Assembly: GCF_036825535.1 (NCBI RefSeq)
Contig: NZ_CP098813.1
Coordinates: 496,001-560,000, forward strand
Length of the DNA: 64,000 nucleotides
Direction of reading: 5' to 3'
Source of the DNA: Parasalinivibrio latis
GTDB taxonomy: Bacteria; Pseudomonadota; Gammaproteobacteria; Enterobacterales; Vibrionaceae
The position numbers were made by a program, and so were the translations under genes. Below the pieces are notes generated by a model, which saw only the letters and a list, made by a program, of their open reading frames with translations, did no database searches and was not told the DNA's origin. Shown here in pieces: positions 45,187 to 54,450 of this stretch (its first letter is position 1; each line of letters opens with the position of its first letter).

Positions 45187-46605
45187 ATGCGCGTACTGGC
45201 TATTGATCAGGGAACGACGGCAACAAAAGGTCTGGTGCTGAACCACAAAGGACACATTGAGTCTGTCACCACCCTCGACCACCAGCAGTTCTACCCGGCA
45301 CAAGGCTGGGTGGAACATGATGCAAGGGAGCTACTGGATAACGTGCTGGCTCTCGCTGCTGCACACCCGGAGGTTGATGCCATCGGGCTGGATAACCAGG
45401 GGGAAACCGTGGTGGCCTGGGACAGGTTTACCGGGGAACCACTGTCACCGGCGATAGTCTGGCAGGATACCCGCACACAACCTGAGGTTGATGCCCTAAA
45501 AGCTGCAGGCCATGAAAACGACATTATTTCACTGACAGGCCTGCCGTTGGACAGCTACTTTTCAGCGTCTAAAATCGCGTGGTTGTACCGAATTATTGGC
45601 AATGCCGCAGATCTGCTGGCAGAAGGCCGATTGTGCATTTCCACCACTGATGCTTTTTTCCTGCATCACCTGGCCGGAAATGGTGTTACCGACACCACAA
45701 CCGCTTCCCGAACCTCGCTGATGAACATCAAAACAGGACAGTGGGAAGAGAGTTTGCTGTCATTGTTCGGTGTACCACAGGGAGTGCTGCCGGATATCGT
45801 CCCCTCATGCGGTATTATCGGGTATTTCAACAAAACCCCGGTTACGGCAGCTATCGTGGATCAGCAGGCATCCCTTTACGGGCACCGCTGCGATAAAGCC
45901 GGGGATGTAAAAATCACCTTTGGTACCGGTGCATTTGCCCTCGCCGTTTGTGATCAACTTCCCCCTCCGGATACCTTAAACGGCGTGTTGCCCACCATTG
46001 CGCTGACAACTGAGTCGCAAACCCACTATGCCCTTGATGCAGGGATTTATAACGCTGCATCAGCAGTAAACTGGTCCCGCCAATTAGGGTTGTTTCACGA
46101 CTTCGATGCCATCAACAGTTTCGAAAACCGCTCAGCCATCGAGCAGGGTATTGCTTTTGTCCCGGCACTGTCCGGTCTTGCCAGCCCTTATTGGGATCGT
46201 CAGGCCGGTGCTATGTGGATTGGGATGTCACTGGATACTGAAAAGGAAACCCTTTGCCAGGCAGTTCTGGAAGGCATTGCCTTTCTTGCTGCTGATCTGG
46301 TAGACGGCCTGCAAAGGCATACTCCGCCTATCTCCACCATTTCCGTAGATGGAGGGCTCAGCAACAACCCCTATTTCTGCCAGTTTCTGGCCGACTGCCT
46401 GCAAATACAGGTTTCCGTACCCGATACCGGCGAAATAACCGCATACGGAACAGCATTGTTGGCGTTTAAAGGGATAGGGCAAGAAGTGAATGTTGCCAAT
46501 GAGGGGACCGAAATCTACATTCCAAGGCCATTGGATGAATCATTAAGGACGGTCTATAAAGAGGCCGTAAGCCGCTCACTCCAATGGCATGGCACCGATG
46601 AGTAG
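45187..46605 (+). CDS. FGGY-family kinase, glycerol kinase-like
   Basis: A 472-residue sugar kinase. It follows glycerol kinase closely: IDQGTTATKGLVL, YPAQGWVEHDA, AIVWQDTRTQPE, PLDSYFSASKIAW and ITFGTGAFALAV. The glycerol-binding NQRET of GlpK reads NQGET here, losing the substrate Arg. Glycerol may therefore not be the substrate, or may be bound differently. It would phosphorylate the ABC-imported polyol, giving the substrate of the GlpA-like dehydrogenase and the likely inducer of the DeoR repressor. Last gene of the operon. Confidence 0.87.
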   Translation: MRVLAIDQGTTATKGLVLNHKGHIESVTTLDHQQFYPAQGWVEHDARELLDNVLALAAAHPEVDAIGLDNQGETVVAWDRFTGEPLSPAIVWQDTRTQPEVDALKAAGHENDIISLTGLPLDSYFSASKIAWLYRIIGNAADLLAEGRLCISTTDAFFLHHLAGNGVTDTTTASRTSLMNIKTGQWEESLLSLFGVPQGVLPDIVPSCGIIGYFNKTPVTAAIVDQQASLYGHRCDKAGDVKITFGTGAFALAVCDQLPPPDTLNGVLPTIALTTESQTHYALDAGIYNAASAVNWSRQLGLFHDFDAINSFENRSAIEQGIAFVPALSGLASPYWDRQAGAMWIGMSLDTEKETLCQAVLEGIAFLAADLVDGLQRHTPPISTISVDGGLSNNPYFCQFLADCLQIQVSVPDTGEITAYGTALLAFKGIGQEVNVANEGTEIYIPRPLDESLRTVYKEAVSRSLQWHGTDE

Positions 46606-46632
46606 AATTCAGTGGTTTACAGTGTAAAGGGC

Positions 46633-47016
46633 TTAATTACCTGTTACGGCAACTAAAGAGAAAACACCGATCAGGAGAAAAACTATCCATGAGAGGTGTT
46701 TTCCTTTGGATCCTATCAGTGCCACGAGAAAGTGAATAATGAAAACCACGCCGCTCACGACTCCGACAGCCTGAACAGGGTCATTGGCATGAACAAGGGA
46801 AACCAATACCGCCGCAAACCCACACCAGGCCACCGACGTCAAATGCCATGCAAATCGCAATGTCCTGATGGTAAATTCAGTGCCACCAAACAGCTTTGGC
46901 AGGTTATCGCGCCGAAAAAGGCGGGTGAGAATATATTTCTCCCCCAGCCAGGAATGCGCAACAGAGACCAAAACCAATAAAGCTGCTGCCAGATAAAGCA
47001 ATATGTCTGAACTCAC
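46633..47016 (-). CDS. Small membrane protein, hypothetical
   Basis: About 127 residues with four membrane segments (8-25, 50-75, 80-100, 108-125). SVAHSWLGEKYILTRLFRRDNLPKLFGG is its most distinctive stretch. I cannot assign it to a named family. The GTG at 47016 overlaps the acetyltransferase stop by 4 bases with GGGGA upstream, so it is probably co-translated with that gene. Confidence 0.65.
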   Translation of the reverse strand: MSSDILLYLAAALLVLVSVAHSWLGEKYILTRLFRRDNLPKLFGGTEFTIRTLRFAWHLTSVAWCGFAAVLVSLVHANDPVQAVGVVSGVVFIIHFLVALIGSKGKHLSWIVFLLIGVFSLVAVTGN

Positions 47017-47468
47017 AATAGTTTCCCCATGCAAACAGAGTTATCTCGCCCTATGTATTTCCCGTACGAAGGGATTTCTTTGTAGCCCTGCCGGAGATAA
47101 AAACTGACTGCTTGTTGGTTAACCTTTCGGGTAGAAAGCACCACCTCCCTGTAACCCATTTCCTGAGCGTTTTCTTCAAGGCTTTTAAGCAATGCATACC
47201 CGGTACCGCGTACTGATGAATACATCCGCTTTATTTCACATGCCCAATCCGAGTGGTATCGAAATGTACCGCATGCTACGGGTTTGCCATCCTGATAACC
47301 AACCAGCGCGCAATCCGTTGATGCATCGAATATCTCAGCGGAATATGAGCTTTCACCTGTATCCCCGGTTAATCCCGCCAAGGTGGTGTTAAGCACCTTA
47401 ACTAAATAAATGAAATCCGGGTTATCAGGCCTGATCCGGACTATTTCGAAAGCCACCGCTCTTCCCAT
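47013..47468 (-). CDS. GNAT-family acetyltransferase
   Basis: About 151 residues. The acetyl-CoA-binding motif A is visible as MYSSVRGTGYALLKSLEENAQEMGY (R-x-x-G-x-G/A type), followed by VSFYLRQGYKEIPSYGKY. Substrate unknown. The ATG at 47468 is used here; a GTG at 47492 that shares a base with the LysE stop is an alternative. Confidence 0.85.
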   Translation of the reverse strand: MGRAVAFEIVRIRPDNPDFIYLVKVLNTTLAGLTGDTGESSYSAEIFDASTDCALVGYQDGKPVACGTFRYHSDWACEIKRMYSSVRGTGYALLKSLEENAQEMGYREVVLSTRKVNQQAVSFYLRQGYKEIPSYGKYIGRDNSVCMGKLL

Positions 47469-47491
47469 GAAGGCGTTGGTGTGTTTACACA

Positions 47492-48115
47492 CTACCTACT
47501 TACCGCCAGATACGCACCGGCAGCCATCATTAACCCACCGGCACTTCGGTTCAGCCGTTTTACGGCTTTCGGCGTTTTTAACATACGGGCGGCTTTGGAA
47601 GCAGAGACCGCAATCAGCATCAAGCCTGCCATCAACGCAAAAAACGTCAGCACTGTAGCTAACGCAATGTCTTGTGCGCTGAGCGAAGTGATATCCATAA
47701 AGGTAGGGAGAAAGGCGATATAGAAAAGAATCACTTTGGGGTTGGAAGCTGAAATAAGGAACCCCTGAATAAAACTGGCAATGTGGCCGCTGCGCTTCAC
47801 CTGTGTTGTATCGATGGCATCCTTTGTACTTGGCAATGCAGTAAACAACCTGTAGCCAAGGTAAAGAAGGTATGCTGCGCCAACGTACCGGATGACGGTA
47901 AACACCCCGCCCCAGTTCTCAGCGATAGTCGCCAGCCCCAGACACGCAAGAATCAGGTACACAATATCGCTGATCACCATCCCTAAAGACAACATCACAC
48001 AGTTGCGCGCCCCTTCCACCATACCGCGGGCGAGGACAGCGAACACGCCGGGGCCGGGAGTGATACAAAAGATAAAAATGGCAATAAAAAAGGTGATGGC
48101 ACTTTCCAGGCTCAT
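47492..48115 (-). CDS. LysE/RhtB-family exporter
   Basis: About 207 residues with six membrane segments. ITFFIAIFIFCITPGPGVFAVLARGMVEGARN is the family signature (ITPGPG). Members export amino acids or homoserine lactones. The frame extends upstream, but the ATG at 48115 has AGGAAG and begins the first helix. First gene of a three-gene leftward unit. Confidence 0.88.
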   Translation of the reverse strand: MSLESAITFFIAIFIFCITPGPGVFAVLARGMVEGARNCVMLSLGMVISDIVYLILACLGLATIAENWGGVFTVIRYVGAAYLLYLGYRLFTALPSTKDAIDTTQVKRSGHIASFIQGFLISASNPKVILFYIAFLPTFMDITSLSAQDIALATVLTFFALMAGLMLIAVSASKAARMLKTPKAVKRLNRSAGGLMMAAGAYLAVSR

Positions 48116-48416
48116 GACACAACTTCCTGTCTGATTTTTAGCCACCGTACCAACACAGGGCAATCCTGCCAATCCCTTATTGAAGAATTGTCAGTAAACC
48201 TGAATAGACTGTTTAAGCAGCGCGACAAGTTGTTCCTGACCATCCCTAACATCAAGGATACGTGACGGCCTTAACACTAATGCTGAAACAAAAGCAGAAT
48301 TCATCACAATTTACGCTTAAACAAACGGTTAGACTCTCGCCCAGATGCTCGTATGAAAATAGTGGCGCATCAAAAATGCTCGTTAGAGCAGCAATCTGTA
48401 TAGGAATAATAAGAAT
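48116..48416. other. Divergent promoter region of the glycerophosphodiesterase gene
   Basis: A 301-base gap with no gene. It holds a direct repeat, ATGCTCGT at 48344-48351 (approximate) and again at 48376-48383. AATGCTCGTT matches the E. coli GlpR half-site WATKTTCGWT at 9 of 10 positions; the first copy is weaker. The DeoR/GlpR regulator 10 kb away could therefore act here. Confidence 0.4.
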
Positions 48417-49160
48417 ATGAAAACTGTATTTGCCCACCGTGGAATGTCTTCTCTGGCTCCCGAAAACACCCTTAGCGCATTCGCCCTATGCAGGGAAAAT
48501 GGCATTAAGTGGCTGGAATGTGACGTCGATATTCTGGCAGACGGTACCGTCGTGCTCTCCCATGACGACACACTGGAACGCTGCACCAACCGTTGCGGAA
48601 GTCTTTATGATCTCACTGAGGCGGACCTGGACTCCATTGATGCCGGAAGTTGGTTCTCTGATGACTATGATGGTGAAAAAATCCCGACATTTGAGCAGTT
48701 CATCTCTCTCGTTAACGACCATGAGCTGAACATCAATGTAGAAATCAAGTCCTGCACATCCGGCTGGGAAAACACGTTGCGCCTGATTGATGGCGTGGTT
48801 AAAGGGCTGGAAAGCCTGAACCCTGAACGCGAACTTATCATTTCCTCTTTTAATCACCTTGCCCTTGCCGAGTTCAAGAAACGACGTCCCGAAACCCGCA
48901 TCGCCTGCCTGTTCGAAAACGCAAACTTATGGGATGACTGGCAGTCTATCCTCCAGGCTTGTGGCGCTGAATTTATTCACCCGGAAGACAAAGGGCTGAC
49001 CAAAGACAGGGTAAAAATGATGAAAGATGCCGGGTATGGCATCAACGTGTATACCGTTAACGATTTGGCACGGGCAAACCAACTGTTCAACTGGGGTGTC
49101 GACGGTGTATTCACCGACGTAGCCCAGAAGTTCCCGCGAAAATACAAACAAGATTTCTGA
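48417..49160 (+). CDS. Glycerophosphodiester phosphodiesterase, cytoplasmic (UgpQ-like)
   Basis: A 247-residue TIM-barrel enzyme without a signal peptide. VFAHRGMSSLAPENTLSAF gives the catalytic His and metal Glu, WLECDVDILADGTVVLSHDDTLERCT the second His, and NINVEIKS another metal Glu. It splits glycerophosphodiesters into glycerol-3-phosphate and alcohol. Followed 53 bases later by an MFS gene, probably its uptake system, and fits the nearby glycerol-type operon. Confidence 0.92.
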   Translation: MKTVFAHRGMSSLAPENTLSAFALCRENGIKWLECDVDILADGTVVLSHDDTLERCTNRCGSLYDLTEADLDSIDAGSWFSDDYDGEKIPTFEQFISLVNDHELNINVEIKSCTSGWENTLRLIDGVVKGLESLNPERELIISSFNHLALAEFKKRRPETRIACLFENANLWDDWQSILQACGAEFIHPEDKGLTKDRVKMMKDAGYGINVYTVNDLARANQLFNWGVDGVFTDVAQKFPRKYKQDF

Positions 49161-49213
49161 ACCACGTATCAAAAACAACCCTGTCACTAACGTGAATTCG
49201 ATTCAGGTGCCCT

Positions 49214-50500
49214 ATGAAAAAACTGATTAGCAAAATTGGATTCGAGTCCAACAAACAGTTTTATGGCTTTATGTCCGTAGTATTTTCCGGACAGATTATC
49301 TATTCCGCCTTTGAGGCCTTCAAAGGTACGTTTTACAACCTTTTAATCAACGTTCTGAACATCGACAACACCCAGATGGGTATTCTCTTTACCCTGATCG
49401 GCTCAGCGATGTTTTTCTACATCCCTGCCGGATGGGTGAACAACCGTTTCTCGGTTCGTTCGATTTTGATGACAAGCCTGATGGTCCGCTTTGTCAGCAT
49501 GATGTGGATCATCGTCTTCCAGCCAGACTTCACCATGTTGGCGGTCATTGCCGGTATCTGGGGTATGACCGACGCTGTCTTCTGGCCGTCTGTTGTTAAC
49601 GGTGTCAGCCTGATGTCCGGTGAAAACAACAAAGGTATGGCATTTGGCCTGCTGGAGTCTGTACGCCGGGCGATGGAAATGAGCATGAACGCCGTGATTG
49701 TAGGCATCATGGCGCTGGTTGGCGGTTCCATACTGGTGTTCAAGGGCGCGATAGTGGTTTACACGCTGCTGATCCTGCCAATGATCTACCTGGTGTGGAA
49801 GTTTGTACCGGACAACCGTATCGACCCTGAAAATGGCGAGAACAAAAACAAAGCTGCGCTGATGGGCCTGATTCAGGTACTGAAAATGCCTACCGTGTGG
49901 CTGGCTGCGTTTACATCACTGACCGTGTACTGGACGTACATCACCCTGATTTACACCGTTCCTTACCTGCAAGCTGTATTTGGTATCTCCACCGCCCAGG
50001 CAGCGCTGTTCGGTATCATTAACACTGGTGCAATGGGCGTTGTTGCCGGCCTTATCGCCGGTTCTCTGTCAGACTTTGTGTTCAAGTCATCAGTTAAGAT
50101 GATGATTTTCTCACTGGGCCTGACTGCAACCTGTTTGCTCGGTGTCATCATGTTACCGAAGACCCCAGATATGCTGTTTATGAACATTGCCCTCCTGATG
50201 GCATTTTCGTTCTGCATCTTCCTTGCCAAAGGCATCATTCTGGCTCCGGTTGCAGAAGCTGGCGTACCGAAACAAATCAGCGGTTCTGCGATGAGCGTTG
50301 GCTCATTCGCCGCATACGCTTCTGTATTCTGGGCCTATGCGCTGAATGGCTGGATCATTGACAACTTTGATGAAGTCACCGCCTACCAGACCATCTTCAC
50401 TATTGGTCTGGCAGTATCGCTGACCGGTATGGCCTGCGCCGTGATGCTGGTTGGCCTGAAGAGAAAACAACGTGCTGCGGCAGCAGAGGCCACGGCATAA
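49214..50500 (+). CDS. MFS transporter
   Basis: A 428-residue major facilitator with twelve membrane segments. The loop 2-3 motif is degenerate (GWVNNRFSVRSIL). The N-terminus FESNKQFYGFMSVVFSGQIIYSAFEAFKGTFYN is distinctive but not one I can name. Downstream of the glycerophosphodiesterase gene, so glycerophosphodiesters or glycerol-3-phosphate are likely substrates; it is not a clear GlpT. Confidence 0.83.
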   Translation: MKKLISKIGFESNKQFYGFMSVVFSGQIIYSAFEAFKGTFYNLLINVLNIDNTQMGILFTLIGSAMFFYIPAGWVNNRFSVRSILMTSLMVRFVSMMWIIVFQPDFTMLAVIAGIWGMTDAVFWPSVVNGVSLMSGENNKGMAFGLLESVRRAMEMSMNAVIVGIMALVGGSILVFKGAIVVYTLLILPMIYLVWKFVPDNRIDPENGENKNKAALMGLIQVLKMPTVWLAAFTSLTVYWTYITLIYTVPYLQAVFGISTAQAALFGIINTGAMGVVAGLIAGSLSDFVFKSSVKMMIFSLGLTATCLLGVIMLPKTPDMLFMNIALLMAFSFCIFLAKGIILAPVAEAGVPKQISGSAMSVGSFAAYASVFWAYALNGWIIDNFDEVTAYQTIFTIGLAVSLTGMACAVMLVGLKRKQRAAAAEATA

Positions 50501-50527
50501 CACTCATTAAACCCTACACACCCAAAC

Positions 50528-50560
50528 AATATGCCACTCAATGAGTGGCATATTTATTTT
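50528..50560 (+). terminator. Rho-independent terminator after the MFS gene
   Basis: AATATGCCACTCA and TGAGTGGCATATT form a 13-base inverted repeat around a single A, followed by TATTTTT. Confidence 0.85.
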
Positions 50561-50850
50561 TGCCTTCGGCTGTAGAACGATGTTTCCTTCAGTGGAACAA
50601 TTTCGGCAGATAAATCTTCATATACAAAAATAATTTTACTGTTGGCTGAGTGTGATATGGATTTTTCAGCACTGATATTCAGTCAGAAACAACCCATCCT
50701 GCATTCAATATAATCTCCTAAATTACAACACTTTAATTCACACAAACAAAATTGAACCCACCGCAGTAAGTCAAGGCCATAATTCGCCTGAATTCTGTTT
50801 ATTTAAATTCGTCCTACTTTAGAGACATCATCATTCATATAGAAAAATTA

Positions 50851-50862
50851 ATATACGTATAT
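50851..50862. promoter_or_regulatory. Palindrome ATATACGTATAT, possible operator
   Basis: A perfect 12-base palindrome ending in TATAAA (50860-50865), which could be a -10 box, 63 bases before the first gene of the operon. The IclR regulator encoded downstream is one possible binder. Confidence 0.35.
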
Positions 50863-50924
50863 AAAAGTTATTCACAGCGACACTGAATTATCACCCGGAA
50901 CAGTAAACGAGTAGGATAATTGGC

Positions 50925-52115
50925 ATGGATCGCGAACCACCCATACGGCTGAAAGGATTGGCCTGGGACCACAAACGATGTTGGGGACCGCTGGAAAGCA
51001 GCATCCCTGTATTTCGGGAGTTACACCCGAATGTGGATATTGAGTGGGACAGGCAGCACCTGAGCAGTTTTGGCGAAGGTGATCTGCAAAGCGTACTGGA
51101 ACGCTATGATTTGCTGATTATCGATCACCCATTTATCGGGGAAGCCGCTAAACACACCTATTTCCACGATCTGAACAAACTTCTTCCCGCTTCCCTTATT
51201 GATGCGCACCAAACACACTCTGTAGGCGCATCGTACCGATCCTACCTCTATGATGATGCGCTCTACGCATTGCCCATAGATGCCGCGTCCCAGGTGGCGG
51301 CTTTCCGTCAGGACGTATTCGATGCCGAGTCATTTTCCGTACCGACGCGGCTTGATGAGCTTTTAATTCTCGGCGGGAAAGCGAAACGTAAAGGGCTGTA
51401 CCTCGGGTTTCCAGCCATCCCGCTGGATATCATGTGCAGCTTTCTCAGTGTGACCGCTGCGATGGGTTCCCCCCTCAAAACCGGGGAGGATTTCATTCCC
51501 TATCCTGCCTATACACGGGCAGTTTCTGTTCTCCAAACCCTTCTGGAATACGCTCACCCGGACTCACATGACTGGAACCCAATCCGTTGCTACGAGCATA
51601 TGGTGGCGCACGACGATGTACCCTATAACCCCTTGGGGTTCGGCTACCTTAACTATTCATCGCGCCACTTAACCGCCCCACTTCAATTTGGTGACATCGT
51701 CGCTTTTAACAACAGGTTGCCAGCACAGGGAGGACTGCTTGGCGGTGCGGGAATTGCCATCAGCCGGCATTCGAAAAATTCCGACGCTGCGGCGAACTAC
51801 CTCAGTTTTTTATGCCAGCCGGATTTCCAGAGCAAGGAATACATTTTTTCCGGAGGGCAGCCCGGTTATGGGGGGGCATGGCAAAACCCGGATGCAGACC
51901 TTCAGTACAGCAACTTCTTCGCTGAAACCCTGCCTGCCACCACACATGCTTACCTGCGTCCCCGGTTCCCCGGATTTATGGATTTTTTCCGGTTCGCAAC
52001 CACTGACATCGCAAAGGCAGTGCGAAAAGAAAAAGACGAAAAGGCAGTCTGGAAGAAGCTCAGTGACGCTTACCGGGATTGCCAGTCAGCAGATGCACCA
52101 TCTGCAAACGGTTAA
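50925..52115 (+). CDS. Solute-binding-protein-fold protein without signal peptide
   Basis: A 396-residue protein of the extracellular solute-binding family 1 type: HPNVDIEWDR, ERYDLLIIDHPFIG, ALYALPIDAASQVAAFRQDVF and AIAISRHSKNSDAAANYLSFL-like late helices. It begins MDREPPIRLKGLAWDHKRCWGPL, with neither a hydrophobic signal nor a Tat motif, so it should stay in the cytoplasm. Homologues with the WDHxR opening are, as far as I recall, found beside CaiB-type CoA-transferases, as here (15 bases upstream). Possible roles are a cytoplasmic sensor, a chaperone, or an enzyme built on a binding-protein fold. Function unknown. Confidence 0.8.
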   Translation: MDREPPIRLKGLAWDHKRCWGPLESSIPVFRELHPNVDIEWDRQHLSSFGEGDLQSVLERYDLLIIDHPFIGEAAKHTYFHDLNKLLPASLIDAHQTHSVGASYRSYLYDDALYALPIDAASQVAAFRQDVFDAESFSVPTRLDELLILGGKAKRKGLYLGFPAIPLDIMCSFLSVTAAMGSPLKTGEDFIPYPAYTRAVSVLQTLLEYAHPDSHDWNPIRCYEHMVAHDDVPYNPLGFGYLNYSSRHLTAPLQFGDIVAFNNRLPAQGGLLGGAGIAISRHSKNSDAAANYLSFLCQPDFQSKEYIFSGGQPGYGGAWQNPDADLQYSNFFAETLPATTHAYLRPRFPGFMDFFRFATTDIAKAVRKEKDEKAVWKKLSDAYRDCQSADAPSANG

Positions 52116-52130
52116 GGTTGGGAGGAGATC

Positions 52131-53348
52131 ATGGAAAAAGCTCTGGAAGGAATAAAAGTGCTCGACTTCAGCCACTTGCTGCAAGGGCCATTTGCCACCC
52201 AGATGCTTGGTGACATGGGGGCAGACATCATCAAGGTTGAACGCCACCACAAAGGCGACCTGTTTCGCAGCATCACCTTTTTTAACAAATGGGTGGGCGG
52301 AACAGAAAGCCCGAGTTTCCTCGCCTGGAACAGGAACAAACGCTCGCTGGCCGTCAACCTTAAAAGCCGTGACATCCACAGTGTCATCATGGAGATGGCG
52401 AAAACTGCCGATGTCGTTGTGCAAAATTTCCGGCCGGGCGTCATGGAAAAACTGGGTTACGGTTATGACGACTTCAAGGCCGTCAACCCCGGCATTATCT
52501 ATTGCTCCGGCTCCGGTTATGGCGAAAGCGGCCCCTACCTTTCAAGGCCGGGGCAAGACATGCTGGTCCAGGGGTTAATCGGGCTGGCTTCCAATACAGG
52601 GCAGGCGTCCCAACCGCCGGTGCCCACAGGAGCGGGTATTGCAGACCAGATTGGGGCCATGAACATGGTCTATGCCATTCTGGCGGCACTCTACTACCGA
52701 GAGAAAACCGGCAAGGGACAGAAAATCGAAGTTAACCTTCTCGCCGGGATGATGGCTCACCTCGGGCAGGAGTATTTAACTGTCCTTAACCTCGACCAGG
52801 ATTTCCAGCGGCCTAACTCCGGTATTGGCCACCCCGGTATGGATGCACCATTCGGGGTCTACGAGTGCAAGGATGGCTTTGTCACCATCGCCATGAGCCC
52901 TTATTCAACCTTAATTGATGTGCTTGATGCCAGCTACCTCTCTCACTATGACGACCCCCAGACCCTTTTCGAAAAACGGGATGAAATCTGGCAGGCCATC
53001 AACCGGGAAACGCAAAAATTCCACCGGGCCCCGCTGCTTGAAAAACTGCTGGCGGCTGATATCTGGTGTGCTGAAATCAAGGACTTTCGCGAGGCAAGTG
53101 AAGATCCGCAGGTCAGGCACCTGGGCATGATCACCCATTACCGGCACCCGACAGCGGGCGATGTAAAAACCGTTGCCCCGCCGGTTTCCATGAGTGAAAC
53201 CCCCGCAACCATTGAACGTCCGGCTCCCCTTATCGGGCAACACAGTATCGAAATCTTGCGTGAACACGGTGTCACGGAAGAGGCAATAGAAAAATTGATG
53301 AAATCTGAAGATGTGACCGTGCAGAAACGGCCGGACACAGAGATCTAG
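52131..53348 (+). CDS. CaiB/BaiF (family III) CoA-transferase
   Basis: A 405-residue enzyme. It opens LEGIKVLDFSHLLQGPFATQMLGDMGADIIKVE, the family hallmark. The catalytic Asp is present in GAGIADQIGAMNMVYAILAAL, and REKTGKGQKIEVNLL follows. Such enzymes move CoA between carboxylic acids. GGAGG ribosome site. It indicates that some acid in this operon's pathway is handled as a CoA thioester, unusual among sugar-acid genes. Confidence 0.92.
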   Translation: MEKALEGIKVLDFSHLLQGPFATQMLGDMGADIIKVERHHKGDLFRSITFFNKWVGGTESPSFLAWNRNKRSLAVNLKSRDIHSVIMEMAKTADVVVQNFRPGVMEKLGYGYDDFKAVNPGIIYCSGSGYGESGPYLSRPGQDMLVQGLIGLASNTGQASQPPVPTGAGIADQIGAMNMVYAILAALYYREKTGKGQKIEVNLLAGMMAHLGQEYLTVLNLDQDFQRPNSGIGHPGMDAPFGVYECKDGFVTIAMSPYSTLIDVLDASYLSHYDDPQTLFEKRDEIWQAINRETQKFHRAPLLEKLLAADIWCAEIKDFREASEDPQVRHLGMITHYRHPTAGDVKTVAPPVSMSETPATIERPAPLIGQHSIEILREHGVTEEAIEKLMKSEDVTVQKRPDTEI

Positions 53349-53415
53349 TCACGCCGAATTCTGTCAGGAATGTACGCCCAATCACTGGGAATCACCACTT
53401 TCAGGAGACATGAAC

Positions 53416-54447
53416 ATGAAAGGATTCATTACGAAGGCAAGGCTGTTTACCCTCTCAGCCTGTGCCCTGTTTGTTTCAGCCAATGCCGTAGCCGAAGGTC
53501 CGAAAACGGCCGGATACATTGTCAATTACGCCACTCATGAGTGGTACCAGAACGTCATAAAAGGCATGAAACAAAGGGGCAAGGAACTCGGGGTAGAGCT
53601 TGAAGTCATTGATGCCAACCTGGATATCGCCAAGCAGGTTTCTGCAGCAGAAGACTTCATGGCCCGTAATGTCGATGTACTTATCATCACACCGGTAAAC
53701 GAGCAGGGGGTTGTCCCCATCCTCCGAAGAGCCAAGGCCAACGGCATCCCTGTCGTCCTTGAGGGCAGCCCAGCCAGGGGAATGCAAACGCTTGTTGCTA
53801 TTTGCGATTATGACACCGGGTATAACGCGGGCGTCGAAGCCGGCAAACTTGCCAAGGAAACCCTCGATGGGGATGTCCGGGTAATGAACGTCGGCCTGCC
53901 CCTGTTGTCTGCAACAGTGTTACGCAGCCAGGGATTTATGGATGGCCTCCATACCATTATCCCAGGAGCCAAAATGGTGCATGACCTGGACGGTGGCGGA
54001 AACCCTGACCGCTCCCAGGAGGTCTCCTCCGCAGCACTGGCAGCCGATTCCAACATCAACATTATTTACGGCATTAACGACTCATCGGCACTTGGTGGGC
54101 TTCAGGCGTGGCGGGCTGCCGGGTTACCGGAAGACCAACTGATTGTGGTCGGTACCGGTGCAGAAGGGCTTGCATTTCTGAACGAAATGTCCAAAGACAA
54201 CAGCCCACTGAAACTGGAAGCTGCCATGTTCCCGGAAAAAGTCGGCTTTACCACCATGGACACAGCCGTTGCGCTGTACAACAAGGAAAACCTGCCTGAG
54301 CACGTTGTCAGCCCAACCTACACCTTGAACCTGGAAAACTTCAGCCGCTTTTATTCCTACGATGGCAAGGCTCGCAAAATCAAATGGGATGAAGTCAATG
54401 GGCTGGTTCCGCCTGCAAAGTGCATGAAATACGCCTCTGACCTGTAA
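53416..54447 (+). CDS. RbsB-like sugar ABC solute-binding protein
   Basis: About 343 residues. Signal peptide MKGFITKARLFTLSACALFVSANAVA, then the Peripla_BP_4 fold: KTAGYIVNYATHEWYQNVIKGMKQRGKELG, ARNVDVLIITPVNEQG and INIIYGINDSSALGG. It binds the sugar-like substrate for the following carbohydrate (CUT2) transporter. Of two close ATGs (53410, 53416) the second is correctly spaced from AGGAG. Followed by a striking set of hairpins. Confidence 0.9.
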   Translation: MKGFITKARLFTLSACALFVSANAVAEGPKTAGYIVNYATHEWYQNVIKGMKQRGKELGVELEVIDANLDIAKQVSAAEDFMARNVDVLIITPVNEQGVVPILRRAKANGIPVVLEGSPARGMQTLVAICDYDTGYNAGVEAGKLAKETLDGDVRVMNVGLPLLSATVLRSQGFMDGLHTIIPGAKMVHDLDGGGNPDRSQEVSSAALAADSNINIIYGINDSSALGGLQAWRAAGLPEDQLIVVGTGAEGLAFLNEMSKDNSPLKLEAAMFPEKVGFTTMDTAVALYNKENLPEHVVSPTYTLNLENFSRFYSYDGKARKIKWDEVNGLVPPAKCMKYASDL

Positions 54448-54450
54448 GAC

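Larger units (their letters stand above)
50501..50924. other. 424-base control region before the long operon
   Basis: Contains the terminator of the MFS gene, then AT-rich sequence with a 12-base palindrome (50851-50862). No gene is seen. Probable location of the promoter for the 50925-64000 operon. Confidence 0.55.
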
